Source of the DNA: Chaetoceros tenuissimus
Lineage: Eukaryota; Bacillariophyta; Thalassiosirophyceae; Chaetocerotales; Chaetocerotaceae
DNA: 64,000 bases
Reading direction: 5' to 3'
NCBI GenBank assembly: GCA_021927905.1
Contig: BLLK01000062.1
Span: forward strand, 1,364,001-1,428,000
Part shown: piece by piece, positions 20,846 through 30,953 of the stretch
Layout: each line of letters begins with the position of its first letter
Numbering within the stretch: position 1 is the stretch's first letter
Translations under genes and position numbers: made by a program
The notes under the pieces: model-generated
The model's input: the letters and a program-made list of their open reading frames with translations, nothing else
Database searches by the model: none
Told to the model about the DNA's origin: nothing

Positions 20846-22774
20846 ATGAATATCGATAATACACGAAAAATAGTGTCAGATATGAATGTAAAGATAATGA
20901 ACTCTAACGAACAAGATGATAAAATACCAAACATACTAGGCGTCGATCACGAAAGAGAAGCAGACAATCTTGGCTCGTTGAGAAACGAAAGACTCACCCA
21001 ATCCCTTCATCTACAGAAGAAAGGTTTCAATAATACCAACAATACTTCATTTAGCGAGGAGTATGATGAATATGGAGAAGTTGTGAGGGTTGGAGACTTA
21101 CACTTTACAGAGAAGACACTCGGATCAGGTTCATACGCAGAGGTAGTGCTAGCAAAGAGAATTCCGAACCCTGATGATTCTTCTTATCGTAGGCCTTCAC
21201 TTCCAGCTCATTTCAGAGGATCATTCGCTAAAAATATTCAAGTGTATAGATCAAGTACAAAGGGCGCTGATGTTGATGATGCACAGGCATTTGATTCCCT
21301 ATACACAAAAAGCACCAATAACAAGGACGACTATGTCGCGGTAAAAATTTACTCAAAGTCTATTCTCAAGAGAGTAAGAAATTTCTCAAGATCGAAAACT
21401 AAGCGCAGAATGACTGTACATACTGCTCTAGATGATGTGGAAAGAGAAATTGCACTCATGAAGCAAATGAGACACCCAAATCTTGTGAGTCTTTTGCAGG
21501 TTATTGACAGTGTTGATAGCGATGCTCTTTACGTTGTATTGGAGTTTGTGCCTCTTGGCGAGATTATGACGTTTGATTCCGAACGCATTAGATTTTTTCA
21601 TAGACATCGATTCTCACCAGGACTTACAAAAGAGAGATTTTTTAAAGAAGAGCATGCAGCCTTATTCTTTGTGGATATTCTTCATGGACTGGCCTACCTA
21701 CATAGAAACCTCATTTGTCACCGAGATCTAAAACCTGAAAACATTCTACTGAGCGAAAAAGGTATTGCAAAGATATCAGATTTTGGAGGTAAGTCTTACT
21801 TTGTTTGAGTAATATTTTTTGTAGTTCGAATAGTGAATTGACCATTTCCTTCGCACCATTTAGTTTCTCATTTCTTCGAGGAAGAGAGAGGAAGACTAAG
21901 GTCAGACTCGGACATGAGCAGCTTTAATCAAGATAACATGAGTATCTCAACAACAGAGTACTCAAGTGCAGTATCAAAGCAAAGAAAGTTAACCAGATTT
22001 GATACTGAGTCTGCACTTGGAATGGACAATAAGAGTGGCTCAGGCATTCTCAAGCAAACGGAAGGAACTTACCCATTCTACAGTCCAGAGATGTGTGACA
22101 AGAACAACACATTCTCTGGATATGCATCAGACATTTGGGCAGCTGGTATTTGTCTATACATATTTGCATCTGGAAAACTTCCCTTTTATGCAGACTCTCC
22201 TATTGAGTTGATGAGTATGATTTCCAAAGGAAAGGTGAGCACAAAGGGATTGGGATTTTCCAAACAACTGAAGGATCTACTTTCGAAAGTTTTAAACAAA
22301 GACCCAACGAAGCGAGCAGGTCTAGGCGACTGTCTAAAACATGATTTCTTGAGAGAAGCTAGATTTGAAAGGATGAATGTTTTAGGCGAGAAGATTAGAC
22401 GAAGTTCCAGTAGGATGCTCACTGTTGATGTTGAAGATAAGAGACAAGCATTCTCAGTTGCGGAGGTTGCAAAAGCTGCTTCCCACAATGTATCCAAGCG
22501 TCTTCATCATGCGAAGGAGATCGTTACGAGACCGAAGATTGCTCATAAGTTATCAACTTTGTCCTCATCCTCTTGGATTGACACTTCTGAAGGTGCTATA
22601 GGGGCTGAATCTTCGAATGAGAAGATAAATAACGAAAGTATAAGCGATAGGAGAAGTAAGAGAAGGTTTGTTTTCAGGAAGTCAAATACAATATCAACCT
22701 CACAAATACCGGAAGATGACCTATTATCTTTTTCTTCTCAGAGTTCAAATCGATCTCGGTGTATAATTATGTAG
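20846..22774 (+). CDS. CaMKK/LKB1-like Ser/Thr kinase with CaaX C-terminus, two exons
   Basis: Exons 20846-21788 and 21864-22774, with a 75-nt GT-AG intron splitting the DFG codon region (GGA G|TT). The product has 617 residues. The Gly-loop GSGSYAEV is at 93-100, the catalytic Lys is K167 in VAVKIYSK, HRDLKPEN is at 292-299 and DFGV at 312-315. The activation segment ends GTYPFYSPEM. A roughly 60-residue insert lies between strands 2 and 3 of the N-lobe; DFGVS and an insert there are typical of CaMKK, yeast Sak1/Tos3 and plant SnAK kinases that activate AMPK/SnRK1. The last residues are CIIM, a CaaX box favouring farnesylation, which would tether the kinase to membranes. Upstream-kinase function is inferred. 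Confidence 0.88.
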
Positions 22775-23194
22775 TGCAGAGATGCGAAATGAGTAGATAA
22801 AGCGATTATAAAATGTACCTCAATTGATGATTCTTTTTTTCAAGTGTGTACATTTTTGGCCCAATAGAAAGAAAAAAGGTGATGTCAGCACACAACAAAA
22901 GGAAAGTAACTATCGACTATCTCGCAACATACTAAATATGTATATCCGTCAATATAAGCGTTTCCAACTACGTCCTACTCATATGAGTAATAGAATTGTG
23001 ATAAAAATACATGTTATACTGTTACTCATTATCTAGATAGTTAAATGAAATCTCCAAACAAAGGACACTTGTAGCCAAAAATGTTTTGTTCAGTTGCTGA
23101 CGAAAAAATTCACCTCCGCTGTATTCTTACACAAGACAGCAGATGACGCACAACTCCACAAAGATATATTTATGATTGTCACTGATGACTATAT

Positions 23195-24634
23195 TTAAGC
23201 GTCATCAGCGAACTCATCTCCAGCTGGAGTGCTGAGGGTAGTCTCAGCAGATCTCTGCCAAGCAGCCTTGACAGCAGCAGAGTCCTCTCCTCCAATAAGG
23301 TTACGGTGATCCTTGATGTTGATAAGGAAGGTAAGAACAGCAGATCCAATAATGGAGAATCCCATGATGTTGAAAGCAGTGGAAGACTTTGGCAACTGAC
23401 GGAAGCAAAGTCCGAAAGCAACAGCTCCGGAGTTTCCTCCAGCTCCAACAATTCCAGAGATAGATCCAGTAGCTGGTCCATCAACGTATGGTACAATTCC
23501 GTAAGTAGCTCCCTCAGCTCCCTGTACCATACAAGAGAAGATGACAAGAATGAAGATGGAAAGTCCAAGAGACTTGGTACGTGCAAAGATAAGAACCATA
23601 ACTCCCTCAAGAAGGAGAAGAATCATCTGTACCCAAAGACGTCCACGCATTCCTGCCTTAGCGTTCATCTTATCAGAAAGGAATCCTCCAAGACCACGAG
23701 CGAAAAGATTCATCCATCCAAAAATAGAAGCAATTGCAGCAGCAGACTCGGTAGTAAGACTGAAGGTAGACTTGAAGTAGGAAGCGGAAGCATTGTTCAT
23801 GGTTAACTCAACTCCGAAACAACATGCGTACTGAATGAAAAGAAGCCAAGTGTTGAAGTTCATTGCTCCATCACGGAAAGAAGCAGCTGCGGAAACCTCA
23901 GGCATGATTCCATTCTCCTTCATATCCTTGTAGTTACCCTTTGGACAATCATCAGCAATCTTGATAATGGTGTATCCGGTCAAGAATCCAACACAAGCTG
24001 GTACAATAGAAACAGTTCTCCAAGCCATCTCAGGAGACATTCCTTGCTTGAAAAGAGGGAAAAGTACAGATCCCATAACAAGCTGGGTTACTCCACCTCC
24101 AAGGTTACCCCATCCTCCACAAAGAGCATTCGCAGTTCCAACAACCTCCTTTGCGAACATAGAAGTAGACCAGTATTGACACATAACGAAAGTAGATCCT
24201 CCAAGACCAATGAAGAAACGAGTAGCAGCAAGGGTTGTAGCACTGTTGACAAGTCCGATAAGTGCACATGGAATGGATGCAGCCATAAGTACGGATCCCA
24301 TAAGGACACGTGCTCCAAACTTATCACACATAGGTCCAAGAAGGAAACGCATGAAGATGGTTCCAGCTACAGAGCAAATGTTGGAAGTCCAGATATCCTG
24401 CTTGGAGATTCCAAGAGTCAACTTAACCTCAGAAAGAAGAGGAGCAATTGCGAACCAGATGAAAAACGCTACGAAGAAGCACCACCATGAGCAGTGGAAT
24501 GCACGCATATGTGGTCTAGCGAAGTTACAGAGCTTGATCTCTGATGCCTTATCTCCCTGGTTAGGATCTACAGCAACAGAGTAGGTCTTGTACTTCTTGA
24601 ATTCGTAATCTTTTCCTTGATCAATCTCAGCCAT
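23195..24634 (-). CDS. NRT2: High-affinity nitrate transporter NRT2, copy A
   Basis: Intronless, 479 residues, an MFS protein of the nitrate-nitrite porter family. Twelve membrane segments are expected. The first NNP signature GGWGNLGGG is at 173-181, the second, AGGNSGA, at 398-404, and the MFS loop GPMCDKFGAR at 100-109. It would import nitrate with protons or sodium at the plasma membrane. The protein is identical to copies B and C. The only coding difference I found is a synonymous base at 24332 (A here, G in the corresponding positions of B and C). Codon use is strongly biased (GGA, CTT, GCT, TCC), unlike neighbouring genes, as expected for a highly expressed gene. Diatom NRT2 genes are known to be nitrogen-regulated. 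Confidence 0.97.
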   Translation of the reverse strand: MAEIDQGKDYEFKKYKTYSVAVDPNQGDKASEIKLCNFARPHMRAFHCSWWCFFVAFFIWFAIAPLLSEVKLTLGISKQDIWTSNICSVAGTIFMRFLLGPMCDKFGARVLMGSVLMAASIPCALIGLVNSATTLAATRFFIGLGGSTFVMCQYWSTSMFAKEVVGTANALCGGWGNLGGGVTQLVMGSVLFPLFKQGMSPEMAWRTVSIVPACVGFLTGYTIIKIADDCPKGNYKDMKENGIMPEVSAAASFRDGAMNFNTWLLFIQYACCFGVELTMNNASASYFKSTFSLTTESAAAIASIFGWMNLFARGLGGFLSDKMNAKAGMRGRLWVQMILLLLEGVMVLIFARTKSLGLSIFILVIFSCMVQGAEGATYGIVPYVDGPATGSISGIVGAGGNSGAVAFGLCFRQLPKSSTAFNIMGFSIIGSAVLTFLINIKDHRNLIGGEDSAAVKAAWQRSAETTLSTPAGDEFADDA

Positions 24635-24856
24635 TGTGATGATATGCTTTTGAACTTTGCAAAGTTTGAATTTATGAGAGGATGTAGCACCGACTTTGAG
24701 AAAAAATCTTTCAGAAAATTTTTGAATTCTGGTCTATCTTCTTCTTCCTCCGGAATTTGTGTCAGGAGTTCTTCCAGAGTTTTAAAGAAAAATGAGTGTA
24801 TGGGAGTAATTTAGCTACGAATAAGCCATATATGACAGAGGGGCAATAGTAAATCA

Positions 24857-24871
24857 CGGTTTGAAAAACCG
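24857..24871. promoter_or_regulatory. Palindrome CGG-N9-CCG upstream of NRT2 copy A
   Basis: CGGTTTGAAAAACCG has perfect 6-bp arms around GAA, about 225 bp upstream of the NRT2 start codon. It is repeated exactly upstream of copies B and C. A dimeric-factor site is inferred from symmetry and position only. Confidence 0.4.
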
Positions 24872-25038
24872 ATCTCCTTTTTGTCCACAATCTTCTCACA
24901 ATTTCGTAGAAGTTTCTTTCGCCAACACTTTGAAGGGGTTTGGAATACGTAAGCAGCATCTATCTTTCTCTGCTGCTCACTGATCCTCTTCATCACATTT
25001 GATCACATTTTGAAACTTCTGGTGTGACGGCACGGATG

Positions 25039-25052
25039 ATGCCGATCGGCAT
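25039..25052. promoter_or_regulatory. 14-bp perfect palindrome upstream of NRT2 copy A
   Basis: ATGCCGATCGGCAT is a perfect 14-bp palindrome about 405 bp upstream of the NRT2 start codon and stands out as GC-rich in an AT-rich flank. It is present unchanged upstream of all three NRT2 copies. A regulator-binding role is inferred. Confidence 0.4.
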
Positions 25053-25382
25053 GTAATTTTGTCCCAAAGGAAGATCAGTCATTGGAATGTTCCGAGTGCG
25101 TTGATGGTTTGCCAAAGTGTGTAAATGTATTTATACATTGTACTGTAGTATGTATACTTGTTCTTACCATTTCTTGTCTACATCAGTGCTATTAGTAGAG
25201 AATATGTATGATGCAAGTACCTAGGTGTGTTTGTTGACTCTATGGATGTTACCAAAGATAGAATCAAATGAAATTTAGGAAACATTTTTAGTGCTAATGA
25301 ATGTGATTGCTGATATTTGCGTCTAAACGACTCAATATAGTAAATACGTATTCTTGTCTTTGTAAGTATGGACATGAGACAT

Positions 25383-26036
25383 GAGAGCAAAAAAGGAGAT
25401 ATCCAGGAGCAGCCAGCAGTATAACGAAATACCATACACATTCATGTGCATTACTGTTTTTCTCGTTGTGGTCCAAGTAAATTTGAATAGTGAACTCATC
25501 ACTCATCCTGCTATGAAAAGCATATTTATATGAGTTAGTGGATAGTTCCATCTTTAGTATCTTTTCAAGGAGTGCCTAGTACTCAGTCACCAATGCTGTC
25601 TAAATGCTTGAGTCGAGAGTATGGTATGCATAATCATTCATTATTCATTTATGCTGTTGTTTGTTGTTGTTCCCCGTGTCTGTGCCCCATTTCCCTATAC
25701 GTACGTTAATGAGAGCAAAAAAGGAGATATCCAGGAGCAGCCAGCAGTATAACGAAATACCATACACATTCATGTGCATTACTGTTTTTCTCGTTGTGGT
25801 CCAAGTAAATTTGAATAGTGAACTCATCACTCATCCTGCTATGAAAAGCATATTTATATGAGTTAGTGGATAATACCATCTTTAGTATCTTTTCAAGGAG
25901 TGCCTAGTACTCAGTCACCAATGCTGTCTAAATGCTTGAGTCGAGAGTATGGTATGCATAATCATTCATTATTCATTTATGCTGTTGTTTGTTGTTGTTC
26001 CCCGTGTCTATGCCCCATTTCCCTATGTACGTTAAT
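25383..26036. repeat. Two tandem copies of a 327-bp repeat upstream of NRT2 copy A
   Basis: The unit runs from GAGAGCAAAAAAGG to CGTACGTTAAT. Copy 1 is 25383-25710 (328 bp) and copy 2 is 25711-26036 (326 bp), the difference being a 2-bp AC indel in the ACGTACGT run. The same unit occurs once in arm B and twice in arm C. No coding sequence is supported in it. Confidence 0.92.
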
Positions 26037-26073
26037 GTTTGTCTTGTTTTTGTGGTATGTATCTATGCTTCTA

Positions 26074-26131
26074 CTGACTTGTATAATCACTTTATCTTTT
26101 CCAAAAGAGAATGTTATGTTGTCATCAAATT
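26074..26131. other. 58-bp junction filler between copy A and arm B
   Basis: This stretch matches neither the end of the NRT2 segment nor the AASDH gene, and I did not find it elsewhere in the window. It marks a rearrangement breakpoint. Confidence 0.6.
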
Positions 26132-27460
26132 AAGAAGTATTACAAATTCTCCAGTTTGGTCGCAACTCGGTACCTCCTTTGAAGAAACCTCGAGTACAAA
26201 ACACTGATGAAGTGACACTAGATTTTGCGTCTTTGGGAGGTCTCTCAATGATGTCTAAGTACAATAATGATAAGACATGCAGCTTGCTAAAGGTATGGGA
26301 AGTACCAATGCTCATGTGCGTTGACTCCTGTCCTGTAGTCATCAGATTTGGAATAAAAATGATTGTTGTTTGCGCATCGCAGGGAGGAGGTAGGTTTGTA
26401 CTTCTGAAACTTTGTTCTGTCTTGAATTTTATGACGAAACTCTTCTCATCCTCAATGTCTCAATCTCTATCCAGATATTGCTTGTATAGATGCGCATAAG
26501 AATCTAGTTCTACATCGAACTCTTGTCAGGGGAAAGGTCGAAGGCGATCTCAGTTTCGTACAGCCACAATCACAAAACCCACGCGTCTTAGTGTTTGTGC
26601 CTTCGTATGTTTCTACAAGCCAAAATTCTAAAGGGTGCATTCATAGCTTCTTTTTGGATGAAAATGGATTGACGCAGGCATGGGTACATGATAATGATGG
26701 CGAAATCAAGAATAAAGTTGTACCATTTCAATTTGAGAATAGTGAAAACTGCGTTCGTTTAGTAAGTGGATCTTTCGATGGCTATTTATCTTATTTCGAC
26801 GCTGCTACTGGAGAAGTGTTATGCAGAAGAAATGGTCTAGGGGGAGCAATCAAAGCCGATCCATGTTTACTGCCAAGAGATTGCACGAATGAACAGAAAG
26901 TACTTGTTGCCTCGTGTAGTTGGAAAGGAAGTGTGACATGCGTATCTTTTAGTGCAGACTCTTTCAAGTACTTATGGTCACTTGATCTTTGGACCGCTAT
27001 TTACAGTACTCCTGAAATATTTTCAGGCACCAATGTGATTGCAACTTGTGGTATAGATGGGAATGTAAGAGGACTTGATGTTGACTCGGGAGAGATAAAG
27101 TGGTGTACAACGACTACGGAAGATAGACCAATCTTTTCAAAATGCAGACAGTCAGGTCGATATATTGTCTTTGGTAGTCACGACGGAAGCTTTAGATGTA
27201 TCGATGCCAATGGAATCATTCAGTGGCAGAAAAAGGTCAATTCGCCGATTCTCTCCTCAGCTCTTGCAAGTAATGAGAAGCTGGTGTTTGCAGACATTAG
27301 TGGCAAGGTTCATGTTATTGGAGTAAATGGTGAGCCCTCGGGTTCGCCGTTTTCCCTCGAGGCTGAAATCTTTGGTAATCCTACACAGATACATGTTAAC
27401 CAAATGTTGATTGGATGTCGAGACAGTAAACTCCACCTACTTCAGCTTAGTCAAAAATGA
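26132..27460 (+). pseudogene. 5'-truncated duplicate of the AASDH-type gene (3' third only)
   Basis: This corresponds to the part of exon 3 after the carrier domain plus the last exon of the gene at 36673-40560. Exon pieces are 26132-26389 and 26475-27460, with the same 85-nt intron. It encodes the C-terminal PQQ-type beta-propeller but lacks the adenylation domain and the phosphopantetheine site. The frame is still open to the natural stop, with four amino-acid differences from the parent that I can see (L to F, S to T, Y to H, S to N). No start codon in good context is evident; an internal MetMet at about 26251 could start a short propeller protein. Most likely it is a non-functional by-product of the duplication. 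Confidence 0.85.
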
Positions 27461-28277
27461 AATTTAAAGTCCTATTTTTCCTATAATATGAAATCACTGT
27501 CTACACACTTACCACCATTGCACTTCACTTTGTAACAATCAGATGGTCGGAATACCAGTCTTCTTGGCCTTCATGCCCGTACGTGTTTCATTCTCTAAGA
27601 TAAGTATCGCTTGCTGACGTCTTGAAGAGTCGACACGACTTCAGAGTCGGTACCATGAGCAGTGAACTGACGTTGGCTGGATTCTAAAAATGAGGTAAAA
27701 GAGAAGAATTAAGATGAAATTTCTACGCCAAAAGTCAAAAGGGTATACCGTTCTCTCTCTTTGCGCAGCCCAAATAGATCTTTTTTGTTCACTTTGATTC
27801 ATACATCGATGAGAGAAATGAGTCTAATGATGTTTAATATCTCTTGCTTTCATATGTTCAAGAAAATGCCGATTTTATAAATCACAAAGGATGTACAGGA
27901 TGTGGGTAAAGAAATTAGTCAAAACTAATCGATGATTTCGCGTGGTTTGGATTGTCCCAGAAGAGCAACAAAGAAAGAGAAAAGGAGATGTAAGCACAAT
28001 TGACCACCAACCGACTAAATATGTATATCCGTCAATATAAGCGTTTCCAACTACGTCCTACTCATATGAGTAATAGAATTGTGATAAAAATACATGTTAT
28101 ACTGTTACTCATCATCTAGATAGTTAAATGAAATCTCCAAACAAAGGACACTTGTAGCCAAAAATGTTTTGTTCAGTTGCTGACGAAAAAATTCACCTCC
28201 GCTGTATTCTTACACAAGACAGCAGATGACGCACAACTCCACAAAGATATATTTATGATTGTCACTGATGACTATAT
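27461..28277. other. Intergenic region between convergent AASDH fragment and NRT2 copy B
   Basis: This matches 35854-36672 in inverted orientation, with scattered small differences. It holds the 3' flanks of two convergent genes. No gene or RNA is seen. Confidence 0.6.
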
Positions 28278-29717
28278 TTAAGCGTCATCAGCGAACTCAT
28301 CTCCAGCTGGAGTGCTGAGGGTAGTCTCAGCAGATCTCTGCCAAGCAGCCTTGACAGCAGCAGAGTCCTCTCCTCCAATAAGGTTACGGTGATCCTTGAT
28401 GTTGATAAGGAAGGTAAGAACAGCAGATCCAATAATGGAGAATCCCATGATGTTGAAAGCAGTGGAAGACTTTGGCAACTGACGGAAGCAAAGTCCGAAA
28501 GCAACAGCTCCGGAGTTTCCTCCAGCTCCAACAATTCCAGAGATAGATCCAGTAGCTGGTCCATCAACGTATGGTACAATTCCGTAAGTAGCTCCCTCAG
28601 CTCCCTGTACCATACAAGAGAAGATGACAAGAATGAAGATGGAAAGTCCAAGAGACTTGGTACGTGCAAAGATAAGAACCATAACTCCCTCAAGAAGGAG
28701 AAGAATCATCTGTACCCAAAGACGTCCACGCATTCCTGCCTTAGCGTTCATCTTATCAGAAAGGAATCCTCCAAGACCACGAGCGAAAAGATTCATCCAT
28801 CCAAAAATAGAAGCAATTGCAGCAGCAGACTCGGTAGTAAGACTGAAGGTAGACTTGAAGTAGGAAGCGGAAGCATTGTTCATGGTTAACTCAACTCCGA
28901 AACAACATGCGTACTGAATGAAAAGAAGCCAAGTGTTGAAGTTCATTGCTCCATCACGGAAAGAAGCAGCTGCGGAAACCTCAGGCATGATTCCATTCTC
29001 CTTCATATCCTTGTAGTTACCCTTTGGACAATCATCAGCAATCTTGATAATGGTGTATCCGGTCAAGAATCCAACACAAGCTGGTACAATAGAAACAGTT
29101 CTCCAAGCCATCTCAGGAGACATTCCTTGCTTGAAAAGAGGGAAAAGTACAGATCCCATAACAAGCTGGGTTACTCCACCTCCAAGGTTACCCCATCCTC
29201 CACAAAGAGCATTCGCAGTTCCAACAACCTCCTTTGCGAACATAGAAGTAGACCAGTATTGACACATAACGAAAGTAGATCCTCCAAGACCAATGAAGAA
29301 ACGAGTAGCAGCAAGGGTTGTAGCACTGTTGACAAGTCCGATAAGTGCACATGGAATGGATGCAGCCATAAGTACGGATCCCATAAGGACACGTGCTCCA
29401 AACTTATCACACATGGGTCCAAGAAGGAAACGCATGAAGATGGTTCCAGCTACAGAGCAAATGTTGGAAGTCCAGATATCCTGCTTGGAGATTCCAAGAG
29501 TCAACTTAACCTCAGAAAGAAGAGGAGCAATTGCGAACCAGATGAAAAACGCTACGAAGAAGCACCACCATGAGCAGTGGAATGCACGCATATGTGGTCT
29601 AGCGAAGTTACAGAGCTTGATCTCTGATGCCTTATCTCCCTGGTTAGGATCTACAGCAACAGAGTAGGTCTTGTACTTCTTGAATTCGTAATCTTTTCCT
29701 TGATCAATCTCAGCCAT
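28278..29717 (-). CDS. NRT2: High-affinity nitrate transporter NRT2, copy B
   Basis: Intronless, 479 residues, identical in protein sequence to copies A and C, and apparently identical in DNA to copy C. It has the same nitrate-nitrite porter signatures (GGWGNLGGG at 173-181, AGGNSGA at 398-404). It differs from copy A by one synonymous base (29415). Its 5' flank matches the other two copies apart from single-base changes (for example a T to C in the TTACCATTTCT run near 30257) and a single rather than double 327-bp repeat. It should therefore be expressed under the same control and raise NRT2 dosage. It lies within arm B of the inverted repeat, convergent with the truncated AASDH copy. Confidence 0.97.
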   Translation of the reverse strand: MAEIDQGKDYEFKKYKTYSVAVDPNQGDKASEIKLCNFARPHMRAFHCSWWCFFVAFFIWFAIAPLLSEVKLTLGISKQDIWTSNICSVAGTIFMRFLLGPMCDKFGARVLMGSVLMAASIPCALIGLVNSATTLAATRFFIGLGGSTFVMCQYWSTSMFAKEVVGTANALCGGWGNLGGGVTQLVMGSVLFPLFKQGMSPEMAWRTVSIVPACVGFLTGYTIIKIADDCPKGNYKDMKENGIMPEVSAAASFRDGAMNFNTWLLFIQYACCFGVELTMNNASASYFKSTFSLTTESAAAIASIFGWMNLFARGLGGFLSDKMNAKAGMRGRLWVQMILLLLEGVMVLIFARTKSLGLSIFILVIFSCMVQGAEGATYGIVPYVDGPATGSISGIVGAGGNSGAVAFGLCFRQLPKSSTAFNIMGFSIIGSAVLTFLINIKDHRNLIGGEDSAAVKAAWQRSAETTLSTPAGDEFADDA

Positions 29718-29939
29718 TGTGATGATATGCTTTTGAACTTTGCAAAGTTTGAATTTATGAGAGGATGTAGCACCGACTTTGAGAAAAAATCTTTCAGAAA
29801 ATTTTTGAATTCTGGTCTATCTTCTTCTTCCTCCGGAATTTGTGTCAGGAGTTCTTCCAGAGTTTTAAAGAAAAATGAGTGTATGGGAGTAATTTAGCTA
29901 CGAATAAGCCATATATGACAGAGGGGCAATAGTAAATCA

Positions 29940-29954
29940 CGGTTTGAAAAACCG
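29940..29954. promoter_or_regulatory. Palindrome CGG-N9-CCG upstream of NRT2 copy B
   Basis: Exact copy of the 15-bp palindrome at 24857-24871, at the same distance from the start codon. Confidence 0.4.
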
Positions 29955-30121
29955 ATCTCCTTTTTGTCCACAATCTTCTCACAATTTCGTAGAAGTTTCT
30001 TTCGCCAACACTTTGAAGGGGTTTGGAATACGTAAGCAGCATCTATCTTTCTCTGCTGCTCACTGATCCTCTTCATCACATTTGATCACATTTTGAAACT
30101 TCTGGTGTGACGGCACGGATG

Positions 30122-30135
30122 ATGCCGATCGGCAT
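30122..30135. promoter_or_regulatory. 14-bp perfect palindrome upstream of NRT2 copy B
   Basis: Exact copy of ATGCCGATCGGCAT at 25039-25052, at the same distance from the start codon. Confidence 0.4.
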
Positions 30136-30465
30136 GTAATTTTGTCCCAAAGGAAGATCAGTCATTGGAATGTTCCGAGTGCGTTGATGGTTTGCCAAAG
30201 TGTGTAAATGTATTTATACATTGTACTGTAGTATGTATACTTGTTCTTACCATTTCTCGTCTACATCAGTGCTATTAGTAGAGAATATGTATGATGCAAG
30301 TACCTAGGTGTGTTTGTTGACTCTATGGATGTTACCAAAGATAGAATCAAATGAAATTTAGGAAACATTTTTAGTGCTAATGAATGTGATTGCTGATATT
30401 TGCGTCTAAACGACTCAATATAGTAAATACGTATTCTTGTCTTTGTAAGTATGGACATGAGACAT

Positions 30466-30791
30466 GAGAGCAAAAAAGGAGATATCCAGGAGCAGCCAGC
30501 AGTATAACGAAATACCATACACATTCATGTGCATTACTGTTTATCTCGTTGTGGTCCAAGTAAATTTGAATAGTGAACTCATCACTCATCCTGCTATGAA
30601 AAGCATATTTATATGAGTTAGTGGATAGTTCCATCTTTAGTATCTTTTCAAGGAGTGCCTAGTACTCAGTCACCAATGCTGTCTAAATGCTTAAGTCGAG
30701 AGTATGGTATGCATAGTCATTCATTATTCATTTATGCTGTTGTTTGTTGTTGTTCCCCGTGTCTATGCCCCATTTCCCTATGTACGTTAAT
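30466..30791. repeat. Single 327-bp repeat unit upstream of NRT2 copy B
   Basis: One unit (326 bp) of the element found twice in copy A and twice in arm C. Single-base differences are visible, for example TTTATCTC for TTTTTCTC. Either one unit was lost here or the others gained one. Confidence 0.9.
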
Positions 30792-30853
30792 GTTTGTCTT
30801 GTTTTTGTGGTATGTATCTATGCTTCTATCTATTAGGTTTGTATATTTCCCAT

Positions 30854-30953
30854 CTAAATTCTTGTTTTTTTTTTGTTCTACCAAGTTATCATCATCTGTT
30901 TCAAATCTCTTACTTTCTTCTATCAGCGTGTGAACATCTTGTTTTGATTGTTT
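30854..30953 (-). pseudogene. Fragment of the 3' end of the five-TM membrane-protein gene
   Basis: The reverse strand matches the last about 33 codons of the gene at 31252-32949 (KQSKQDVHTLIEESKRFETDDD is shared). Near the end there are substitutions and one extra A in an A-run that shifts the final codons out of frame. Arm B's homology to arm C ends here. Upstream of it, a frame continues to an ATG at 31043 with RLERKHG in place of the parental sequence, but I see no evidence that it is expressed. Confidence 0.75.

Larger units (their letters stand above)
22931..26073. repeat. Segmental duplication copy A (3.1 kb) carrying NRT2
   Basis: This segment matches 28014 to about 30828 in the same orientation (constant offset 5083 up to the 327-bp repeats) and arm C in inverted orientation. 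It contains the complete NRT2 gene, its 5' flank and two tandem 327-bp repeats. Homology on the left fades at ACTAAATATG, although a short stretch further left (about 22866-22890) also resembles arm C. On the right it stops at CTTCTA (26073), followed by a 58-bp filler before arm B. The few differences between copies point to recent duplication or ongoing conversion. Confidence 0.9.
26132..30953. repeat. Arm B of a large inverted repeat (4.8 kb)
   Basis: The segment is an inverted copy of 32851-38001 (paired coordinates sum to about 64131-64133, or 63803 beyond the 327-bp repeat, where B has one unit fewer). It holds, in order, the 3' part of the AASDH-type gene, the convergent intergenic region, NRT2 copy B, its upstream flank with one 327-bp repeat, and the last codons of the membrane-protein gene. 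The edges fall inside two genes, which shows that B is the derived copy and C the source. Confidence 0.92.

Noticed and set aside
23306-23806. 166-codon antisense frame inside NRT2 (repeated in copies B and C)
   Set aside because: It is the shadow of a highly codon-biased gene. Its Ser/Asn/Lys-rich product follows from the biased NRT2 codons, and its repetition comes only from the duplication.
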